Positions 6,316 to 9,302 of a DNA stretch of 9,302 bases are shown here, in pieces. Origin of the DNA: Ferruginibacter sp. GTDB lineage: Bacteria; Bacteroidota; Bacteroidia; Chitinophagales; Chitinophagaceae. The notes beneath the pieces were generated by a model. That model was not told where the DNA came from and searched no databases. It saw only the letters and a program-made list of their open reading frames with translations. The stretch spans positions 1 to 9,302 of the forward strand of contig JANXOQ010000476.1 in NCBI GenBank assembly GCA_025357775.1, in the 5' to 3' direction. Position 1 is the stretch's first letter; each line of letters begins with the position of its first letter. Both the position numbers and the translations under genes were made by a program.

Positions 6316-6957
6316 ATGAAAAAAGTATTTTCAACCCAATTCATCATTTTTATAATTGCTGTGTTGGTTGCTTTTGTTTTTACAATTTATGTAAGTAATA
6401 ACGTAGCTAATAAATCAACTTTTTATTGGAATACCTTTTTAATAAATATAACTTTTATGGGAGATGCTTTTTTTGCATTTGCAATAATAATTTTTATGCT
6501 ATTTTTTTTAAAACAAAAACTACTTGCCTCTAAGTTGTTAATTTCAATTATAATTTGTTTGTCAATAGTACAAGCAGTAAAAAATATTTTTCATACAGGA
6601 GCATTACAAATTTTCTTTGAATCTGGTATAACAGAAAATGATAGTGAATATGGTTTTGGCAGCAATATAATTTCCTCTCATACTGCAATTGCATTTACAT
6701 TAGTAATTACATTATCTATGCACATACAAAAAATGTATGCTACAATATTATTTTTAACAACAGCTTTATTGGTTGCATACACAAGGCTGGTATTGGGTAA
6801 TGATGATGTATCCTCCATCTTATTTTCAATAATACCCATTTTTACTACAACATATTTTTTTTATAAAACAGGTATAAAAAAAGCACCTATTTATGATTAT
6901 TATTATAGAAGTAAAAAAGTAAATAAAGGATTTTTACAAAATGCTTTGAGAATGTAA
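6316..6957 (+). CDS. PAP2-like six-helix membrane protein with eroded active site
   Basis: A 213-aa inner-membrane protein with about six hydrophobic helices (near 8-26, 51-66, 72-88, 122-137, 140-158, 165-182). Its layout follows bacterial PAP2 (type 2 phosphatidic acid phosphatase) proteins: a TFMGDAFFA helix start at 46-54, a lysine at the motif-1 position (K89), SSHTAIAF at 120-127 where PSGHTA is expected, and YTRLVLG at 155-161 where motif 3 (SR-x5-H-x3-D) is expected. The RP of motif 1 is absent, PSGH is reduced to ISSH, and the motif-3 histidine is missing because about three residues are deleted (GNDDV in place of G-x-H-x-x-x-DV). H122 and R157 remain. Enzymatic activity is therefore doubtful. 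The ATG at 6316 is preferred to a TTG at 6292. The 3' end overlaps the convergent kinase gene by 24 bp. The C-terminal tail is basic and tyrosine-rich. PAP2 kinship is a by-eye call. Confidence 0.72.
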   Translation: MKKVFSTQFIIFIIAVLVAFVFTIYVSNNVANKSTFYWNTFLINITFMGDAFFAFAIIIFMLFFLKQKLLASKLLISIIICLSIVQAVKNIFHTGALQIFFESGITENDSEYGFGSNIISSHTAIAFTLVITLSMHIQKMYATILFLTTALLVAYTRLVLGNDDVSSILFSIIPIFTTTYFFYKTGIKKAPIYDYYYRSKKVNKGFLQNALRM

Positions 6958-8004
6958 TTCTTTTTTTGCTGGCAATGTAAAGCCAAAACTAGTACCTACT
7001 TCAATTTTACTACGTACATGCATTGTTTGTCTATGAGCATCTAATACATGCTTACATATAGCAAGCCCAAGCCCACTGCCACCTACTTTGCGGCTTCGTG
7101 CAGTATCGGTTCTATAAAATCGTTCAAATATTCTTGGTAAATGTTCTTCTGATATACCGTCTCCGTCATCACTTATTTCTATCAATACATTTTTGCCATC
7201 TACATTATAAAAACTTGCTTCTATTGTACCGTTTTGTTTACCATATTTTATAGCATTCTCCGTAAGGTTTATAAAAACTTGTCTTATCTTTTCTTTGTCT
7301 GCATAAACATTTAAAGAAAATTCACATTCCTTTTTTATAAAGCATTTTATATTTTTTTCTTGTGCATTTATTTCCAAAGTTTCAAATACTTCTTTCATTA
7401 AATCTTGTATTACAAATTGCTGAAAAAGCATAATCATTTCACCACTTTCTAGCTTTGTTATTTCATCTAAATCATTTAATAAACTTGCAAGCCTTGTTAT
7501 ATTTTTTGAGGCATTTATTAAAAACTTTTCATTTATTTCATTATTATGTAAAGCCCCTCCTAATAAAGTTTCTACATAACCTTGTATAGCAAAAATGGGT
7601 GTTTTTAATTCATGACTTAGATTTTGCAAAAACTCTTTTCTATAAGTTTCGTTTTCTTGTAGCGTTTCTATTTCTTTTTTTTGTGAGGTTGCCCATTCCT
7701 CCACATCTGCACGCACTTCATCAATACCCTTTTGTGGTAAAATATTTTCGTAGTAAAACTCTTCTCTTTTTGTAGCTTTTGTTTGGTAAATAAGTTTGTA
7801 TATAAGTTTTATTTTTCTATAAATAAATTTTTGAAGTGTAAATAAAATGAGTGCGTAGCTACCAATAAAAATTATAAGAAGTGAAGTTGGAAAAATATAC
7901 CATATTGGCCTAAAAATAAACAAACCTATACTTATTGGTACAGATATAATGAAGGCAGTAAGTGCAGATAATTGTTGTGGAGATAAATTTTTATTAGAAA
8001 GCAT
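6934..8004 (-). CDS. phoR: PhoR-type sensor histidine kinase
   Basis: A 356-aa membrane histidine kinase that would phosphorylate the PhoB-type regulator encoded upstream. Two transmembrane helices at about 14-31 and 38-58 are joined by only a few residues, so there is no periplasmic sensor domain. A basic, partly coiled-coil linker (about 60-125) leads to the HisKA domain with SHELKTP, phospho-accepting H131. The catalytic domain has the N box (N250), G1 box DDGDGI (279-284), F box RIFERFYR (291-298) and G2 box GGSGLGLAI (308-316), all intact. There is no obvious PAS domain, unlike E. coli PhoR (431 aa), so phosphate status is probably sensed through a partner. The phoR identity rests on the PhoR-like core and on pairing with PhoB in a phosphate locus. 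Its 3' end overlaps the PAP2-like gene by 24 bp. It lies 240 bp downstream of phoB on the same strand. Confidence 0.87.
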   Translation of the reverse strand: MLSNKNLSPQQLSALTAFIISVPISIGLFIFRPIWYIFPTSLLIIFIGSYALILFTLQKFIYRKIKLIYKLIYQTKATKREEFYYENILPQKGIDEVRADVEEWATSQKKEIETLQENETYRKEFLQNLSHELKTPIFAIQGYVETLLGGALHNNEINEKFLINASKNITRLASLLNDLDEITKLESGEMIMLFQQFVIQDLMKEVFETLEINAQEKNIKCFIKKECEFSLNVYADKEKIRQVFINLTENAIKYGKQNGTIEASFYNVDGKNVLIEISDDGDGISEEHLPRIFERFYRTDTARSRKVGGSGLGLAICKHVLDAHRQTMHVRSKIEVGTSFGFTLPAKKELHSQSIL

Positions 8005-8183
8005 TCTAAGACATTATACTGTTAGATATTAAACACAAGATAGTAAAGACTACATAAAACTTACTACAGATAAAATTTAGATTGTGAAAAAGTTGATGAA
8101 TATTTGTAATTAAACATTCAATAAATAAGTGTATTAAAATATTATTACAATAATTTGTACGTTGTAAATTGTAATTCTCTATA
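8005..8183 (-). promoter_or_regulatory. AT-rich phoR upstream region, no clear site seen
   Basis: This stretch separates the phoB terminator from the phoR start and must hold the phoR promoter if phoR is not only read through from phoB. The best -7-like string on the minus strand is TATCTTGTG, ending about 35 bp before the ATG, but no matching -33 element is evident. I see no run of TTAACA-like hexamers at 11-bp spacing here, in contrast to the other intergenic regions of the window. The 64-codon frame at 8006-8200 begins with TTG and has no protein-like features. Confidence 0.35.
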
Positions 8184-8217
8184 AATAAAAAAACTTGCAA
8201 ATTGTTGTCGCAAGTTT
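8184..8217 (-). terminator. Intrinsic terminator between phoB and phoR
   Basis: On the minus strand AAACTTGC (8217-8210) pairs perfectly with GCAAGTTT (8198-8191) around an 11-nt loop, and the second arm continues into a run of seven Ts followed by ATTTAT. It starts 27 bp after the phoB stop codon. It should end, or at least attenuate, phoB transcription before phoR. The stem is only 8 bp with a moderately large loop, so partial readthrough is plausible. Confidence 0.72.
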
Positions 8218-8244
8218 AATATTTACTGTCTAAAAAAGGTTATT

Positions 8245-8919
8245 TCAAATATCAAACTTATACCCCACACCCTTCACAGTACTAATACATTCTTCGCCCA
8301 GCTTTTGTCTAATTTTTCTTATATGTACATCTATTGTTCTATCACCAACAATAACTTCTGTACCCCATATTTTATTTAATATTTCATTTCTTAAAAATAC
8401 TTTGCCTGGTTTAGATGCTAATAATGCCACCAATTCAAATTCTTTTCTGGCTAATATAATTTCTTCTCCTTTTAAGCTAACTATATACCGTTCTCTATCA
8501 ATTTCAAAATCACCTACTGTTAGAATGCTAGGGCCATCGGTTTTCACTCTGCGCAATAAACTGCTAACTTTACTTAATAAAACTTTTGGGCTTATTGGTT
8601 TAGTAAGGTAATCATCTGCACCATTTTCTAAACTTTTTATTTCAGTATTCTCATCATTTATAGCAGTTAGAAAAACTATAAGCGTACCTGCAAATATTGA
8701 TTGGTTGCGTAAAATATTACAAACTTCCAAACCATTTTTTCCAGGCATCATCATGTCTAAAATAATTAGATCTGGTTTTGTGGCTTTTGCTTTTTCTATA
8801 GCCTCATCTCCATTTTTTGCCGTCACTACTTCATAGCCCTCTCCTTTTAAGTTATAGGATAGTATTTCAATAATATCTGGCTCATCGTCTGCTATTAAAA
8901 TCTTTTTTACAATGCTCAT
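8245..8919 (-). CDS. phoB: PhoB-type response regulator (OmpR family)
   Basis: A 224-aa two-component transcription regulator. The receiver domain (about 5-120) has the acidic pocket D11-D12, phospho-acceptor D55 in LILDMMMPG, T85 and K107 (TKP). The winged-helix DNA-binding domain (about 132-224) has the recognition-helix block DRTIDVHIRKIRQKL, almost the same as in E. coli PhoB, and ends in TVKGVGYKFDI. That helix supports binding to direct repeats spaced by 11 bp. The ATG at 8919 gives the normal N-terminus and length. It probably acts with the kinase gene downstream, but a terminator and 240 bp separate them. Pho-box-like hexamers just upstream suggest autoregulation. Membership of the OmpR/PhoB family is certain; the specific phosphate role is supported by context and by the recognition helix. 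Confidence 0.9.
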   Translation of the reverse strand: MSIVKKILIADDEPDIIEILSYNLKGEGYEVVTAKNGDEAIEKAKATKPDLIILDMMMPGKNGLEVCNILRNQSIFAGTLIVFLTAINDENTEIKSLENGADDYLTKPISPKVLLSKVSSLLRRVKTDGPSILTVGDFEIDRERYIVSLKGEEIILARKEFELVALLASKPGKVFLRNEILNKIWGTEVIVGDRTIDVHIRKIRQKLGEECISTVKGVGYKFDI

Positions 8920-8929
8920 AATCGTTAAA

Positions 8930-8946
8930 TGTTAAGCAAATGTAAA
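8930..8946 (-). promoter_or_regulatory. Pho-box-like pair just upstream of phoB
   Basis: On the minus strand TTTACA (8946-8941) and TTAACA (8935-8930) start 11 bp apart with spacer TTTGC. In the same register a further unit upstream, GTATCA (8968-8963), is one mismatch from GTAACA, while the unit between (TAAAGA, 8957-8952) is poor. The pair ends only 10 bp before the phoB start, too close for ordinary activation, so it may repress phoB, be a half-site, or be chance. Confidence 0.35.
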
Positions 8947-8986
8947 GGTTCTCTTTAGCCTTTGATACGCAATTTGTCTATTATTG

Positions 8987-9003
8987 CATTATCAAATTGT
9001 TAA
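8987..9003 (-). promoter_or_regulatory. Second weak Pho-box-like pair upstream of phoB
   Basis: On the minus strand TTAACA (9003-8998) is followed by ATTTG and ATAATG (8992-8987). The first 11 bases, TTAACAATTTG, are identical to 1839-1849 before the TonB receptor. The second unit is degenerate. The distance to the phoB start (about 67 bp) is better for activation than the pair at 8930-8946. Confidence 0.3.
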
Positions 9004-9028
9004 GCTATGTAGCAACAAATACCAGCAC

Positions 9029-9045
9029 TTAACAGTCTATTAAGA
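9029..9045 (+). promoter_or_regulatory. Pho-box-like pair upstream of the right-edge gene
   Basis: TTAACA (9029-9034) and TTAAGA (9040-9045) start 11 bp apart, 44 bp before the ATG at 9090. Units further up- or downstream in the same register are poor, so this is at best a two-unit site. Confidence 0.3.
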
Positions 9046-9089
9046 AATAGAATATTAAATTACACGATATTTACATTAGAACACTTTAT

Positions 9090-9302
9090 ATGAAGATTAT
9101 ATTTTTTACACTTACTTTATTTATTTTTAATACTACGGTTACTGCATTTTCTGATACTACAAATATTCCGATTGCTCGTAGAAGTAGGCATGATGATATT
9201 CTCAAAGAGCAAATAAATTGTGATAAATTAGATGGAAAAGAAGACGGAATTTTAAAATTAAGTACAAATGAAGAATATAATGCAGCAGTAACAAAAGCTT
9301 TA
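9090..9302 (+). CDS. Secreted protein of unknown function, N-terminal 71 residues (runs off window)
   Basis: An ATG at 9090 opens a frame without stop to the window edge. Residues 1-19 look like a Sec signal peptide: MKI, then a hydrophobic core rich in Phe, Leu and Thr, with probable cleavage after TAF or TA. The visible mature part is hydrophilic, with a basic patch (ARRSRH, about 29-34), one cysteine, and acidic/lysine-rich residues (KLDGKEDG). I do not recognise a family. There is no lipobox, so it is probably periplasmic, outer-membrane or secreted. It is divergent from phoB and has a weak Pho-box-like pair upstream, which makes a phosphate-related role possible but unproven. Confidence 0.7.
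   Translation, partial: MKIIFFTLTLFIFNTTVTAFSDTTNIPIARRSRHDDILKEQINCDKLDGKEDGILKLSTNEEYNAAVTKAL

Noticed and set aside
8006..8200. A 64-codon minus-strand frame between phoB and phoR
   Set aside because: It starts with TTG, runs through the phoB terminator hairpin and has no recognisable protein features; the region is better read as terminator plus promoter spacer.
1..9302. CRISPR array, tRNA or rRNA genes, insertion sequences
   Set aside because: No regularly spaced long repeats, no tRNA-like cloverleaf or conserved rRNA stretches, and no transposase or terminal inverted repeats were seen on either strand.

Overview
The window looks like chromosomal DNA from a low-GC member of the Bacteroidota, probably Chitinophagales; family level is a guess. 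The evidence is the AT-rich codon use, the lack of Shine-Dalgarno sequences before the starts, TAnnTTTG-type -7 elements, an outer-membrane TonB-dependent receptor with an N-terminal carboxypeptidase-regulatory-like domain, and a downstream lipoprotein typical of that phylum.

Layout. On the minus strand at the left are a PiT-type phosphate transporter (1-986, running off the left edge) and, upstream of it, its DUF47/PhoU-like partner (1068-1718). A 196-bp divergent intergenic region follows. On the plus strand come a 933-aa TonB-dependent receptor (1915-4716) and, 19 bp later, a 482-aa surface-type lipoprotein (4736-6184), closed by an intrinsic terminator (6212-6239). Next is a small six-helix PAP2-like membrane protein (6316-6957), whose 3' end overlaps by 24 bp the convergent gene for a PhoR-type histidine kinase (6934-8004, minus). 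A PhoB-type response regulator (8245-8919, minus) lies upstream of the kinase, with its own terminator between the two. At the right edge a short secreted protein of unknown function starts divergently (9090 to the edge, plus).

How the genes fit together. The identities (Pi transporter with its PhoU-like partner, PhoB/PhoR pair, PAP2-fold protein) suggest a phosphate-response locus. The most interesting signal is in the intergenic DNA. Direct repeats of an (N)TAACA-like hexamer recur every 11 bp, the geometry of PhoB boxes. The best set is four units at 1839-1877 in front of the TonB receptor. A second set of four is at 6246-6284 in front of the PAP2-like gene. Shorter pairs lie before the DUF47/PiT operon, before phoB and before the right-edge gene. 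No comparable array is visible in front of phoR. This would place the TonB receptor/lipoprotein pair, whose substrate is otherwise unknown, in the Pho regulon as a candidate outer-membrane system for phosphate or a phosphorus compound. That link is inference from spacing and context, and the AT-rich background makes chance matches possible.

Other oddities are a PiT protein whose two halves appear to be separated by an extra helix and a soluble domain of at least 140 residues, and a PAP2-like protein that has lost key catalytic residues.
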